Shown piece after piece: positions 7,561 through 15,670 of a stretch of 47,308 nt of DNA. The stretch comes from a virus. The stretch lies in IMG/VR virus record IMGVR_UViG_3300032116_000352, positions 1 to 47,308 of that record. One strand, 5' to 3'. Numbering within the stretch: the first letter of the stretch is position 1; each line of letters opens with the position of its first letter. The notes under the pieces were generated by a model. The model did not search any database. It saw nothing but the letters and a program-made list of their open reading frames with translations, and was not told the origin of the DNA. Position numbers and translations under genes: made by a program.

Positions 7561-7587
7561 AAACCCCACCTTATAGGATGGGGTTTT
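7561..7587. terminator. Bidirectional terminator between convergent genes
   Basis: AAACCCCA (7561-7568) pairs with TGGGGTTT (7579-7586), and an inner CC/GG extends the stem around a short loop. The plus strand continues with T6G, and the minus strand with TTTCTTTTT. The stop codon of the methyltransferase gene (7571-7573) lies in the loop, so the hairpin is partly coding. Confidence 0.82.
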
Positions 7588-8395
7588 TTGTTTTTATTCT
7601 TTGGTTTATGATTTCGAAATACTCTGTGGAAATCTCTGAACCAAGAAAATTTCTATTCATTTCAATAGCCGCTTTAGCCACGGTTCCACTACCCATAAAA
7701 GGGTCATATATTAAATCACCAACATTAGACCAAGAATGAATGTGGTCTTTTACTAAATTTATAGGAAAAATTGCCGGATGTTTGTATGCAATTTCATCTT
7801 CTTGTCCATTTTTTGAGGTTTTATATTGCCAAATATTGTATCTTTGTCCAAACTCTTCTATCACTTTCTTTTTTCTTTCCACTGTAGAACCATCCTTTTG
7901 TCTTACAGTATTTTTTCCCCAACTACCAATTTGCCCTGCATATATATTAGCCCTATCTTTTATGGGGTTGAATGTTTTAGGTTTTCCTTTACTGAAAACA
8001 AACATATATTCAAAAATTTGATGATATCTATTTGATGACGGATTAGAAAAATTATTTTTTTGATAAATCATTGTGTCGTGAATATTGAATCCGAGTTCTT
8101 TAAAGAACAAGGCTTGTCTGAATGATGTTCCGGTTTCGCTCCCTTTGTGTGTGGCGTCACCAACAACCCAAACTACAATACCACCTTTTTGTGTCTTTTT
8201 GTATAGTAATTTGGCAATTTCTTCAAAATCAAAAGAGTAACCATTAAATTTGTCTTGATTACTTACGATGACATCATTGTAAGTTCTCAAATCATCGTAA
8301 GGTGGTGATGTAATTGTCAAATCTATCGTGTTGTCTTTCAAATTTTGAAGGGTTACCTTACAATCTTCGTTATAGACCTCGTTCAAATATCTCAT
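7571..8395 (-). CDS. DNA methyltransferase, beta-class (N4-cytosine or N6-adenine)
   Basis: The 274-residue protein has the two hallmark motifs of amino-methyltransferases in beta order. The catalytic motif IV comes first (TITSPPYDD, residues 28-35). The S-adenosylmethionine motif I comes near the C-terminus (DPFMGSGTVAKAA, residues 231-243). SPPY is commonest in N4-cytosine enzymes but also occurs in N6-adenine ones, so the target base is undecided. It is full length for the family. Its start lies inside the end of the gene at 8370-8834 (26-nt overlap), which encodes an endonuclease-like protein. The pair may form a small restriction-modification unit, or the methylase may simply protect phage DNA. 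Confidence 0.92.
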   Translation of the reverse strand: MRYLNEVYNEDCKVTLQNLKDNTIDLTITSPPYDDLRTYNDVIVSNQDKFNGYSFDFEEIAKLLYKKTQKGGIVVWVVGDATHKGSETGTSFRQALFFKELGFNIHDTMIYQKNNFSNPSSNRYHQIFEYMFVFSKGKPKTFNPIKDRANIYAGQIGSWGKNTVRQKDGSTVERKKKVIEEFGQRYNIWQYKTSKNGQEDEIAYKHPAIFPINLVKDHIHSWSNVGDLIYDPFMGSGTVAKAAIEMNRNFLGSEISTEYFEIINQRIKTKNPIL

Positions 8396-8834
8396 AAAAT
8401 TTTTTACTAGAAATACTTTTATTTTTATTGAGATGATTATTATCTATCAAATAATAAATATCTTTTTTTGTTACTTTTATGAACTTCAATTCTGAAAGAT
8501 TCCTTTTATCTATCAAGATAAAACAATCCAAATTATTTAGTTTATTTCTGAACCCTTCTTCAGTGACTTTTCTACCATAACCTATTTCCTTAGATTGAGC
8601 AAAACTTACTTGTTTTGTAATACTTCTAATCTCAATTTTTTCCCCTTTGTCATTCAAATCGAATATTGAATTTTCCGGTTCTCTTTCGATTTTCAATCTT
8701 TCTTTCTCTATAAATTCGCCCAATCTACCTAAAACTCTACCGTCATCTAAAAAATCTTTAAGGGACTCTAAGGTAATGTTGAGACCCTCGGCAATTTTCA
8801 CCAAATCAATTTTATGTTCGTTAACAATTTTCAT
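8370..8834 (-). CDS. Putative PD-(D/E)XK restriction-endonuclease-like protein
   Basis: The 154-residue product begins with a helical, helix-turn-helix-like part (residues 6-35). What follows matches the order of a PD-(D/E)XK core: a helix with GRLGE (E40), a strand with FDLND (D59), and a second strand IEIRS with E68 and R70 in place of the usual E-x-K. The rest (KVTEEGFRNKLNNLDCFILID and a basic C-terminus) is compatible with this fold. Overlap with the methyltransferase gene supports a restriction partner. The Arg for Lys change and small size leave room for an inactive or accessory protein. Identification is from pattern only and should be tested by profile search. Confidence 0.5.
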   Translation of the reverse strand: MKIVNEHKIDLVKIAEGLNITLESLKDFLDDGRVLGRLGEFIEKERLKIEREPENSIFDLNDKGEKIEIRSITKQVSFAQSKEIGYGRKVTEEGFRNKLNNLDCFILIDKRNLSELKFIKVTKKDIYYLIDNNHLNKNKSISSKKFYEIFERGL

Positions 8835-8864
8835 AGTAATATTTTTTTCTAAAATTAAAAAAAA

Positions 8865-11198
8865 TTACTGAATAACTCTACTAATATTATCCTCTTTTTT
8901 TATTTTCACCACATTATCACCCCAATTAGAAATTAAAGGGTTGTGTGTGATAAGGAAAATCTTCTCGAAGTAATCTTTAATCTTACTGAAAAACTCATAA
9001 ACCATATCCAAGTTTTCATTTGATATCTTTCCGAAGACCTCATCCATAACAATTATGTTTGGTTTAGGTAATGAACATATCTTACTCAGTACGGACCTCA
9101 AGGCAAGTGACGCAATTGTCTTTTCATAACCCGACCCCGATGTCATAAGTTTCTCAACTTGTGTATTGTTATCAATCATTATAAACTCAACTTCGTTCTT
9201 GTCATTGATTCTGATTTCCAACTTAAAGTATGAACTATCCTGAAGTAATCTTTGGAGTTCTGAATTGATAATCGGCATCATAGTTTTCATAATCGACTTT
9301 GTAATACCATTTTTTCCGAAGATTTCTAAATACAACTTATAGATTTTTTCTTTTGATGACTCCTCTGATATTTTTTGAATCATAGAGAAATTATCTTTGA
9401 TTTTCTTGTTGAGTGTTTCGTTCTGAAATCTTAACTGACCAATCTCGTTTGTATATCTACTTTGTTCTCCGTTGAGTTCATCCATACGTAGGTTAGCCTT
9501 GATTAACTTACTTTCAATTTGTTTATTCTCCTCTATTTTGACTTGAATTTGATTATACTTTGCAAGTTTATCGTTCAGAGATTCAATTTTCAGATTATTA
9601 CTTTCAACCGATACTTCGTGTTTTTCCTTAATGAGTTTGTTTTTTTCGTACTCATCAAACTCTTTTTTAAGTTGTGTGAATGACTTCTCTTTGTCTGATA
9701 AATCATTCATTAACTCCACTATTTGGTCTTTATGCGTGGTAAGTCCTACAAGTTCTGATAATTTTGACTTTGTTATCTCGGCGTTTAGTAGTTCAATACC
9801 GCAGTGCTCACACTTAATACCTCCTGACACAGATTTCGCCAGTTCATTCAAGTTTGAAATCTTTGACTCAACTTCGAATTTTTTTCTTAACTCAACATTA
9901 TATAGTTCTTTAACCTTGTCGTGCTCGTCTTCTTTGTAATATGAGGATGGTTCAACAACATTGATTGAGTTTATTAAAGACACCAATCTTGTATTGTCTA
10001 ACTTAAGTGTCTCAATTTCAGAGTTTAACTTATCGGGATTTAGAATCGCAATTGCGTTATCAATGTCAGTATGTTTTTGAGATATAAGAGAGTCGCGGTA
10101 TTCTTGTCCTTTTTGAATACGTTGTTTAACATCTTCTAACAGGTTTTCATTTGAACCAATCTTTGTTTCGTTCTCGAGGATTTTACTTTCTGACTCATCG
10201 ATTTCTTGTTTCAACGACTCTGTGTTGTAAATGTTTGACAACATAGATTTTGAAAATTCACTGTAGAGTTCTTTACCCGCTTCTTCTTTTTTCTTTAGGG
10301 ATTCCAATCCCAAGAATCTGGATAAAACCTGTCCTCTTGCCGTTGGTTTTGATTCCAATAGGTCCTCCAAGTTTGACGCTGTGGTGAGGATGGTCATAAG
10401 AAAATCATCCATCTCACCGATAGATTTTTTAATGAAGTTCTCGGTTTCTCGTCTTTGCTCTCCTGTAAAGTTTTGTAATGAACCATCTGACAACTTCTTA
10501 AAAAAATCCAAATTGGTTTTTACATTCCATTCACCCGACTTTGATAACTTTCTCTCGATTGTTCTTACGAGGATATATTCCTCACCATCAATTAGAATAT
10601 CACCTCTAACTGAAACTTTGTTTTTATCAGTAAACCTGTTGAAGATTTCCTCCGCCTTTTGGGTTTTGGTGGTAGTGTTAAAAAATAAAAATAATAATAA
10701 ATCTACAGTAAGGACCGTCTTACCACCGAAATTCGGAGGGTCTGATTCTACTACGGTTATTCCATCACACTTATCAAAATCTAAAACTTGGTTGTCACCA
10801 TAAGATAAGAAGTTTGAGAACTCAATTCTTTTGATAAACCACTTTTTGAAAGGTGTGACTTCTGTTTCATTTAACACCAATTTGTTTTCAACCTGAGAAT
10901 CAATCTTAAGAATATTGTCGTACTGGTCGTCGGCTGATTTACTTTTTAGATACGACTTGATAAGTTCCCTTTGATAATTCTGGTCTAAAATGTTGAATGA
11001 TATGTCGACCGATTGGACATCAGTATCTTCAACAGGTTTTACCTTTGTGATAACATTAACATTGTTGGACAGATACTTCTTTTGAAAGTATTGTTTAACA
11101 CTTTTGATTTTCTCTTGTGTAAAGTTTTCAGGAGTGTCTTCCCAAACTACTTGTACGTAAGGATTATCTAATGATGATATGTCCAATTTATGTTTCAT
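8865..11198 (-). CDS. gp46/SbcC/Rad50-like recombination ATPase
   Basis: I use the ATG at 11198, 10 nt after the upstream stop; the frame continues to 11270 but would overlap that gene. The product is 777 residues. After an unusual 120-residue N-terminal extension come the start of the ATPase domain (FIKRIEFSNFLSYGDNQVLDFD, about 121-142), a Walker A (PPNFGGKT, about 154-161), long coiled-coils, and a CxxC zinc hook (KCEHCG). The second ATPase half has an ABC-type signature region (TSGSGYEKTIASLALRS) and Walker B (NIIVMDEVF), then an ITHNP switch. In T4, gp46 with gp47 processes DNA ends for recombination-dependent replication. The gp47-like gene is four genes upstream. The first Walker A residue is Pro rather than Gly. 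Confidence 0.9.
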   Translation of the reverse strand: MKHKLDISSLDNPYVQVVWEDTPENFTQEKIKSVKQYFQKKYLSNNVNVITKVKPVEDTDVQSVDISFNILDQNYQRELIKSYLKSKSADDQYDNILKIDSQVENKLVLNETEVTPFKKWFIKRIEFSNFLSYGDNQVLDFDKCDGITVVESDPPNFGGKTVLTVDLLLFLFFNTTTKTQKAEEIFNRFTDKNKVSVRGDILIDGEEYILVRTIERKLSKSGEWNVKTNLDFFKKLSDGSLQNFTGEQRRETENFIKKSIGEMDDFLMTILTTASNLEDLLESKPTARGQVLSRFLGLESLKKKEEAGKELYSEFSKSMLSNIYNTESLKQEIDESESKILENETKIGSNENLLEDVKQRIQKGQEYRDSLISQKHTDIDNAIAILNPDKLNSEIETLKLDNTRLVSLINSINVVEPSSYYKEDEHDKVKELYNVELRKKFEVESKISNLNELAKSVSGGIKCEHCGIELLNAEITKSKLSELVGLTTHKDQIVELMNDLSDKEKSFTQLKKEFDEYEKNKLIKEKHEVSVESNNLKIESLNDKLAKYNQIQVKIEENKQIESKLIKANLRMDELNGEQSRYTNEIGQLRFQNETLNKKIKDNFSMIQKISEESSKEKIYKLYLEIFGKNGITKSIMKTMMPIINSELQRLLQDSSYFKLEIRINDKNEVEFIMIDNNTQVEKLMTSGSGYEKTIASLALRSVLSKICSLPKPNIIVMDEVFGKISNENLDMVYEFFSKIKDYFEKIFLITHNPLISNWGDNVVKIKKEDNISRVIQ

Positions 11199-11208
11199 GG
11201 TTTTATAA

Positions 11209-11415
11209 TTAAAGTTCGGTGGTGGGTTGAATAGGTTCAACGTCTTGGAAAAGTTGGTTTTCTGTTTCACCTGTAGATTGAGCTCTTAGTTCCTCGATTT
11301 GTTTCATCAACATTTCTTGCATTTTGTTTTGCATGTTTTTTCTCTGACCATTAACTCTTTGTGTTCTTGCACGAGATTTCTTTTTGTGGTCTTTTCTGTT
11401 TTTTGACTTTGGCAT
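11209..11415 (-). CDS. Small basic helical protein
   Basis: This is a 68-residue protein. The first 27 residues are extremely basic (KSKNRKDHKKKSRARTQR), followed by a Met/Gln/Glu-rich helix (MQNKMQEMLMKQIEELRAQ) and a polar tail. The charge pattern suggests binding to nucleic acid. It lies between the gp46-like gene and a membrane-protein gene with only 3-10 nt gaps, so it belongs to the recombination operon. No family is recognised. Confidence 0.55.
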   Translation of the reverse strand: MPKSKNRKDHKKKSRARTQRVNGQRKNMQNKMQEMLMKQIEELRAQSTGETENQLFQDVEPIQPTTEL

Positions 11416-11418
11416 ATG

Positions 11419-11778
11419 TTATTGATTTTGATTGTTATTATTTGGTCTATTTACTTCGAACCATTCTATAATTGCGTTGATTGCCCATGCCGCTCCTGAT
11501 GATAGTAAACCATCAAAGAACCAAGAAACATAATGATTAACTCCTAGTATTTCGTGAACGGGAGAATAAACCGCAATACCTAAGAAAAACCCCAGCCAAA
11601 CGCCGAAACACATTATACATTGTATCATTTCCGAAATGAATCTGAATACCCCTGACATTGGTAAAGTTGTATTACCAACATCGTAAATCGATTGTCTGAA
11701 TCCTGCAAAGATTTTTCCATACACCACAACATTCGCGGTACCGTATGCTAAAATCATCCATAAAATTAGTGCTGTCAT
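11419..11778 (-). CDS. Small membrane protein of unknown function
   Basis: The 119-residue product has about three hydrophobic segments (residues 2-24, 50-70 and 82-104) and a polar Asn/Gln-rich C-terminal tail. The second segment contains two Cys (MIQCIMCFGVWLGFF). The start overlaps the upstream stop by 4 nt (11775-11778), indicating coupled translation. A membrane protein inside a DNA-processing operon could anchor replication or block a second phage. Neither role is visible in the sequence. Confidence 0.6.
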   Translation of the reverse strand: MTALILWMILAYGTANVVVYGKIFAGFRQSIYDVGNTTLPMSGVFRFISEMIQCIMCFGVWLGFFLGIAVYSPVHEILGVNHYVSWFFDGLLSSGAAWAINAIIEWFEVNRPNNNNQNQ

Positions 11779-12173
11779 AATCTTGAATTTAAATTTGAAC
11801 TTGTATGATAAATGGCCCCTCTTGATAATACTACATCCTTGAATTGGGTTACCATCTCTTCAAGTTGGTTTATTTTTTCGTTCTTTAATGATAATTCTTT
11901 TTTTAATGTCTGTAAAGTTCCCTCTAACAATTTAATCTTTGTATCATCGCATGGTTTTTCAACCACCTTTTCTACGATTTTCTCTACTTCAATTTCAATA
12001 ACTTCAGGTTCCTTTCCGTTAATGAGTCCGTATTTGTCTATCGCATAACCCTTCTTGAAACAATACTGAATATATTTCTCTACATCTTCAATATTATTTA
12101 ATTCACAAAACTTTTGAACATTTTGTAAGTCCGAGTCCGATAGTTTAAGCATTGACAAGTCGTTCTGTTCCAT
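11775..12173 (-). CDS. Hypothetical coiled-coil protein
   Basis: This is a 132-residue protein. The N-terminal part has small helices (LKLSDSDLQNVQKFCELNNI, EKYIQYCFKKGYAI). A long coiled-coil follows, starting at EVIEIEVEKIVEKVVEK and continuing to about residue 120. It overlaps the gp47-like gene by 29 nt. Coiled-coil proteins between gp47 and gp46 homologues may be accessory factors of the nuclease complex, but this is inferred from position only. Confidence 0.55.
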   Translation of the reverse strand: MEQNDLSMLKLSDSDLQNVQKFCELNNIEDVEKYIQYCFKKGYAIDKYGLINGKEPEVIEIEVEKIVEKVVEKPCDDTKIKLLEGTLQTLKKELSLKNEKINQLEEMVTQFKDVVLSRGAIYHTSSNLNSRL

Positions 12174-12939
12174 CTACTAAATCTTCTATTGAGTTTATTT
12201 TAAATGATAAAAATGGTTTTGGATTTACGAGGTCAACAAATTCGTATTTGTTTTGGTCAACATGATAAATTCCATAACCGTGTTTGTTGATTGTTTCACC
12301 GTAGTTTTGTTGGATGGTGGACCCAATCATATAAGCTTTTTTTCCTCCTGGTATGTCAAACACCTGTCTTTTGTGAATGTCCCCACATAATACCAAATCA
12401 CACCCTTCAAACTTTGATGATTCAAACCCTGAATCAAACTTATATCCCACATCTGTTGATAATCCTTGTACTGGTCCGTGAAACAAACCAATCTTTAATC
12501 TATTTGAATCAGGTATCGATGGTGGAATGTTGTGGTCAGTTAATGAATACACAACCCAATCTATGTTCGAATCTTCATAAACTCCTCGTTGTTTGTAATA
12601 TATAACATTATCATCTTTCAAGGAATCGATAATCGGTGTAAGAGCATCCAACCTTGATTGATTGTTTTCGAGAAAGTCGTGATTACCGATAATAAGGATA
12701 GTTTTTGTGATTTTCGAACATTCAGTCAGAACCCACGCCACAAACTCGACAAGTTCGGGAGTCATTTGGTTTTTACTATGAACCAAGTCACCGGTAAATA
12801 CAATCCTATCAGGTGCGATTTGTTTCCACTGTTCAAAAGCATCGACCAAAATTTTCTTATATAGGTCGTGGTCTTTGAATAGACGGATGTGTAAATCTGA
12901 AAAATGGACTATTTTATTTATCATCTGATTGTTCTTCAT
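12145..12939 (-). CDS. gp47/SbcD/Mre11-like recombination nuclease
   Basis: The 264-residue protein shows all main metallophosphoesterase motifs of the Mre11 family: FSDLHI (D15, H17), FTGDL (D51), IGNHD (N86, H87), LFHGP and LCGDIHKRQ. It is shorter than bacterial SbcD because it lacks most of the C-terminal capping part, as phage gp47 proteins often do. With the gp46-like ATPase it should form an end-processing nuclease needed for recombination and recombination-dependent replication. It overlaps the zinc-ribbon gene by 26 nt; an internal ATG at 12924 would cut the overlap to 11 nt. Confidence 0.92.
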   Translation of the reverse strand: MKNNQMINKIVHFSDLHIRLFKDHDLYKKILVDAFEQWKQIAPDRIVFTGDLVHSKNQMTPELVEFVAWVLTECSKITKTILIIGNHDFLENNQSRLDALTPIIDSLKDDNVIYYKQRGVYEDSNIDWVVYSLTDHNIPPSIPDSNRLKIGLFHGPVQGLSTDVGYKFDSGFESSKFEGCDLVLCGDIHKRQVFDIPGGKKAYMIGSTIQQNYGETINKHGYGIYHVDQNKYEFVDLVNPKPFLSFKINSIEDLVDGTERLVNA

Positions 12940-13150
12940 AAAACGGATTGAAATCGTTATTTACGTGACCACATTTCTCACACATATAAGTTGGAAAAGG
13001 AACGTCAGTATCTCTTGGAGTTGCAGTTAATAGTTTGGAGACTCTTTTTAGAATTACAACTTCTTTGAAGAAGATTCCCCCACAACTTTCGCAAGAGATT
13101 GTAGGTTGTTCACGTAAGTCGATTTTTGGTTTTCCAATGTCTAAATCCAT
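12914..13150 (-). CDS. Small zinc-ribbon protein
   Basis: This is a 78-residue protein with two CxxC pairs, SCESCGG (C20/C23) and MCEKCGH (near residue 57), separated by about 35 residues of beta-type sequence. This is the arrangement of a four-Cys zinc ribbon. Small zinc ribbons are common in T4-like replication regions and often have unknown roles. It lies between a PD-(D/E)XK nuclease and the gp47-like gene, with a 12-nt gap before it. Confidence 0.65.
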   Translation of the reverse strand: MDLDIGKPKIDLREQPTISCESCGGIFFKEVVILKRVSKLLTATPRDTDVPFPTYMCEKCGHVNNDFNPFYEEQSDDK

Positions 13151-13162
13151 ATTTTATATATT

Positions 13163-13930
13163 TTATTTTTTTATTGTTTCCAACATTAGTTTGATTTCCG
13201 CTTGTAGGTCTTTACAAGGAATAACTTTGTAGATGTCATTAACTTCATTTATCCAAATCAAATATAAGTTACCTAACTCTAAACCTGTATTTTTCTCTAT
13301 GATGTGTTTATAAAGGTTCAGTTGTAAAGAGTAGGTATTTAATTCACAATAATCAAGATGTGATATGGGAGTTTTGAAGTATTGACCGTAAGTGTTTTTG
13401 GTTTTGATTTCTTTGTTTGTCTTATAGTCATAAATTTCTAATTTTCCCGACTTCTTATTGTAAAACAAACAATCGACCATACCAGCGATTCCATAATCAA
13501 GGTCACCTACCACAAACTCCATCTTTACAGGAATCAGGTTTTCTTTTGCATCATTATAAAACTTTTTAAAGATATCAACACACTTCTCGAATTTCTCCTT
13601 GATAATATCTTGACCGAACTTTCTAACAACAGGTAGTGGGTCGTAGGGGAATACCTTATTATACCACCAGTTCTCGGCAAAGTTATGCACCAAAGAACCT
13701 TTCACGGTTGATACATCCCTTTTCAAATCCCACTCGTTAATTACATCCTGAACATCAAGACCCCTTTTAGCAGCATAACTTTCGGCAATATTTTCGGTAT
13801 CGAACTTATCTTTGAATTTACCGATAAATGTGGTGGCACTTGTTAATTCTTTATTGTTAACAAAATATTTGTGTGGTTCGTCATAATATTTTATATGAGC
13901 GAACTTATTTAACTCTAATAGTATTTCCAT
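13163..13930 (-). CDS. PD-(D/E)XK exonuclease (RecB/Cas4-like fold)
   Basis: The 255-residue protein carries GSLVHNFAE near residue 90, which resembles the first helix motif of RecB-type nucleases. Near residues 150-172 come GIAGMVDCLFYN and LEIYDYKTNK, giving the catalytic Asp and the D-x-K pair. QLNLYKHII then fits the QxxxY motif. This order is typical of RecB-like or Cas4-like nucleases that act on DNA ends. There is no helicase domain and no visible Cys cluster for iron-sulfur. It is encoded between the primase and the recombination nuclease, so a role in end resection or host DNA breakdown is likely. Confidence 0.82.
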   Translation of the reverse strand: MEILLELNKFAHIKYYDEPHKYFVNNKELTSATTFIGKFKDKFDTENIAESYAAKRGLDVQDVINEWDLKRDVSTVKGSLVHNFAENWWYNKVFPYDPLPVVRKFGQDIIKEKFEKCVDIFKKFYNDAKENLIPVKMEFVVGDLDYGIAGMVDCLFYNKKSGKLEIYDYKTNKEIKTKNTYGQYFKTPISHLDYCELNTYSLQLNLYKHIIEKNTGLELGNLYLIWINEVNDIYKVIPCKDLQAEIKLMLETIKK

Positions 13931-13957
13931 AGTATTTTTTTAAAAGGTAAGGAAAAA

Positions 13958-14857
13958 TTATTTAATATCAAAATAGAACTCTTCGATTTTACCTTGTAAA
14001 TCACATATATCTTTGTCTTCAGGAAGTTTTAGGACTTTTACTTTTCCAAATAATCTACCCCCATTTAATTCGTGAAATAACTTGACCGTATTTTTCCAAG
14101 CGTCTCCATCTAAGGCGATTATTATGTTTCGGTTAGCCTTTTCATAAAGTGTTTCAAATAACAACTTTGACATAGATTTTCCAAGCATAGGTATCGAGTT
14201 TTCCAAAAACACAGCGTCAAATACCCCTTCACATAAGTAAATGTCTTTATCCCAATCAATTAAACTTTCGTTGAATATGATTTTGTCTTTCTCGGCTTGG
14301 GGGTTTTTGTATTTTGACCTTGTAGTTTTATTCCAAGACCTCGCTATAAAGTAATTTGGATTTCCGTCTTTATCAAAGGAGGGTATAATAATTCTTCCCA
14401 TAAAATCACCTTGGTCACAGAATCCTATTTTATATTTTTCTATAATTTCTTGACTGATGTTTCGTTCTTTGAGGTAATTGATTGCTTGTTTGTAAACAGG
14501 ATAAACTGGGTTTGAGTCCTTGAATTGAGTGAATCCTTCAGGTAATCTGAACTTTGGTTTTTTTGGTTCTTGTTTTTTCTCTTCTTCGGGTTTGAATAAA
14601 GAATATATTTTCTTTTGTTTTTTGGTTCCGAACTCGTCAATTAATTTTCCAAGTGCTCCGTGAGTTCCGTTAGAGTCTCCGCAGGCCCAACACTTATAAA
14701 CATGTTTGAATACGTTGACCTCCAAGTTACCTTTGTTTTGGGCTTGGTCACAGTAGGGACAGTTAAAAGAATACTGGCCCTTACTTTCGTAGTGGAGTTT
14801 TTCTTTACCCAAGAAACCTCTAACGATATCTACAACTATTTCTTGTTCGTCTTGCAC
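13958..14857 (-). CDS. DNA primase, zinc-ribbon plus TOPRIM (DnaG/gp61-like)
   Basis: The frame extends to 14893 without an ATG in the N-terminal part. A GTG at 14857 is the most sensible start, giving 299 residues. A zinc-binding module comes first (CPYC, C33/C36, and CWAC, C56/C59), then a charged linker with EEEKKQEPKK. The catalytic part has GRIIIPSFDKDGNP, the TOPRIM motif YLCEGVFDAVFL and IIIALDGDAWKN. These are the DnaG-type Glu and Asp-x-Asp metal ligands. It lacks a helicase domain. It is the first gene of the minus-strand replication and recombination operon and is preceded by a Bacteroidota-type promoter. Confidence 0.88.
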   Translation of the reverse strand: MQDEQEIVVDIVRGFLGKEKLHYESKGQYSFNCPYCDQAQNKGNLEVNVFKHVYKCWACGDSNGTHGALGKLIDEFGTKKQKKIYSLFKPEEEKKQEPKKPKFRLPEGFTQFKDSNPVYPVYKQAINYLKERNISQEIIEKYKIGFCDQGDFMGRIIIPSFDKDGNPNYFIARSWNKTTRSKYKNPQAEKDKIIFNESLIDWDKDIYLCEGVFDAVFLENSIPMLGKSMSKLLFETLYEKANRNIIIALDGDAWKNTVKLFHELNGGRLFGKVKVLKLPEDKDICDLQGKIEEFYFDIK

Positions 14858-14862
14858 AAATA

Positions 14863-14893
14863 CAAATATACCAAAAAAATTAACTCCAATCAA
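14863..14893 (-). promoter_or_regulatory. Bacteroidota-type promoter before the primase operon
   Basis: The minus strand has TTG (14893-14891), a 20-nt spacer and TATATTTG (14870-14863), fitting TTG-N17-23-TAnnTTTG. Only about 5 nt separate the octamer from the GTG chosen as the primase start, so the transcript would have a very short leader or the true start lies further in. Confidence 0.5.
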
Positions 14894-14919
14894 TATTCAC
14901 AAGTTTTTCCTACCTGTTA

Positions 14920-14926
14920 TATTTAT
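14920..14926 (+). promoter_or_regulatory. TATTTAT motif before the plus-strand adhesin cassette
   Basis: The plus strand reads GTTATATTTATAGTC, with 17 nt to the ATG at 14944. It lies in the 86-nt divergent gap that also holds the primase promoter. Confidence 0.4.
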
Positions 14927-14943
14927 AGTCATAAGTTAAATCC

Positions 14944-15669
14944 ATGCCTAATTTTATAACTATTGATACAATAACAGGAGTTGAACCTTATCACATTTAT
15001 CTTTGTGATACAAATTTCGAAAATTGTATCTATATCAACACAATAAATGACGTTGATATACCTTATACATTTGAGCTACCTCCAATTTATGCCGATTCAC
15101 AAAATATTGTTATAAGATTTGAAAATGACGGTGGATGTGGTGTAAATAGTTATTTGAATACACAATATAAGGCCTGTAGGTATTCACAGTGGGAAACATT
15201 ATTTTGGATGACTTATCAAGGAAATCCTTTATCAGGACCTTTCAGTCCAATAAATTCATACTTGTCCTCTTTCATAGTAAATGGAAATGAATTACTTACT
15301 GGTTATGTTGATTTGGATGTGACAGGGCCTGTTACACCTGTCTTACAAAATGGGGTTTATAATTATCCAACAATTGTAGATTGGTTGAATAATACAGTTT
15401 TTCCGTCTTTGAGCTTGTCGGGGTATACAGCTCAGATGTCTTTTTTACCTTATGATGGTGGGAGTTTAGATTCCTCAGATATTCCTTATTTTTATATTAT
15501 ATATCCAAAAGATGATACATTTTCAATCGTCGTTAATACTTGGTCTACAACGCTTACATATAGTAACACAGGAGTAACTCCATCAAGTGGGACTTATTCA
15601 ACATATACATCAGATTGTAACATCACAACAATAAAAAATGAACCAACAGGGCCTGTAGTGGTCGAATAA
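14944..15669 (+). CDS. Adhesin-type virion protein, N-terminal module shared with the 26029 gene
   Basis: The 241-residue product is rich in Thr, Ser, Tyr and Asn, with no enzyme motif, as is usual for receptor-binding tail parts. Residues 1-65 (TIDTITGVEPYHIYLCD, then ENCIYI and LPPIYADSQNIVIRFENDG) align by eye with the N-terminus of the minus-strand protein at 25064 (TINTISLSPDYQIYICD, NNCVFT, LPSIYSNAGSVGVKIINNG). A second domain (YNYPTIVDWLNNTVFPSL) is of a type also seen at the C-terminus of the 997-residue tail protein. It is transcribed against the surrounding tail genes, followed after 1 nt by another adhesin gene. Confidence 0.65.
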   Translation: MPNFITIDTITGVEPYHIYLCDTNFENCIYINTINDVDIPYTFELPPIYADSQNIVIRFENDGGCGVNSYLNTQYKACRYSQWETLFWMTYQGNPLSGPFSPINSYLSSFIVNGNELLTGYVDLDVTGPVTPVLQNGVYNYPTIVDWLNNTVFPSLSLSGYTAQMSFLPYDGGSLDSSDIPYFYIIYPKDDTFSIVVNTWSTTLTYSNTGVTPSSGTYSTYTSDCNITTIKNEPTGPVVVE

Positions 15670-15670
15670 T

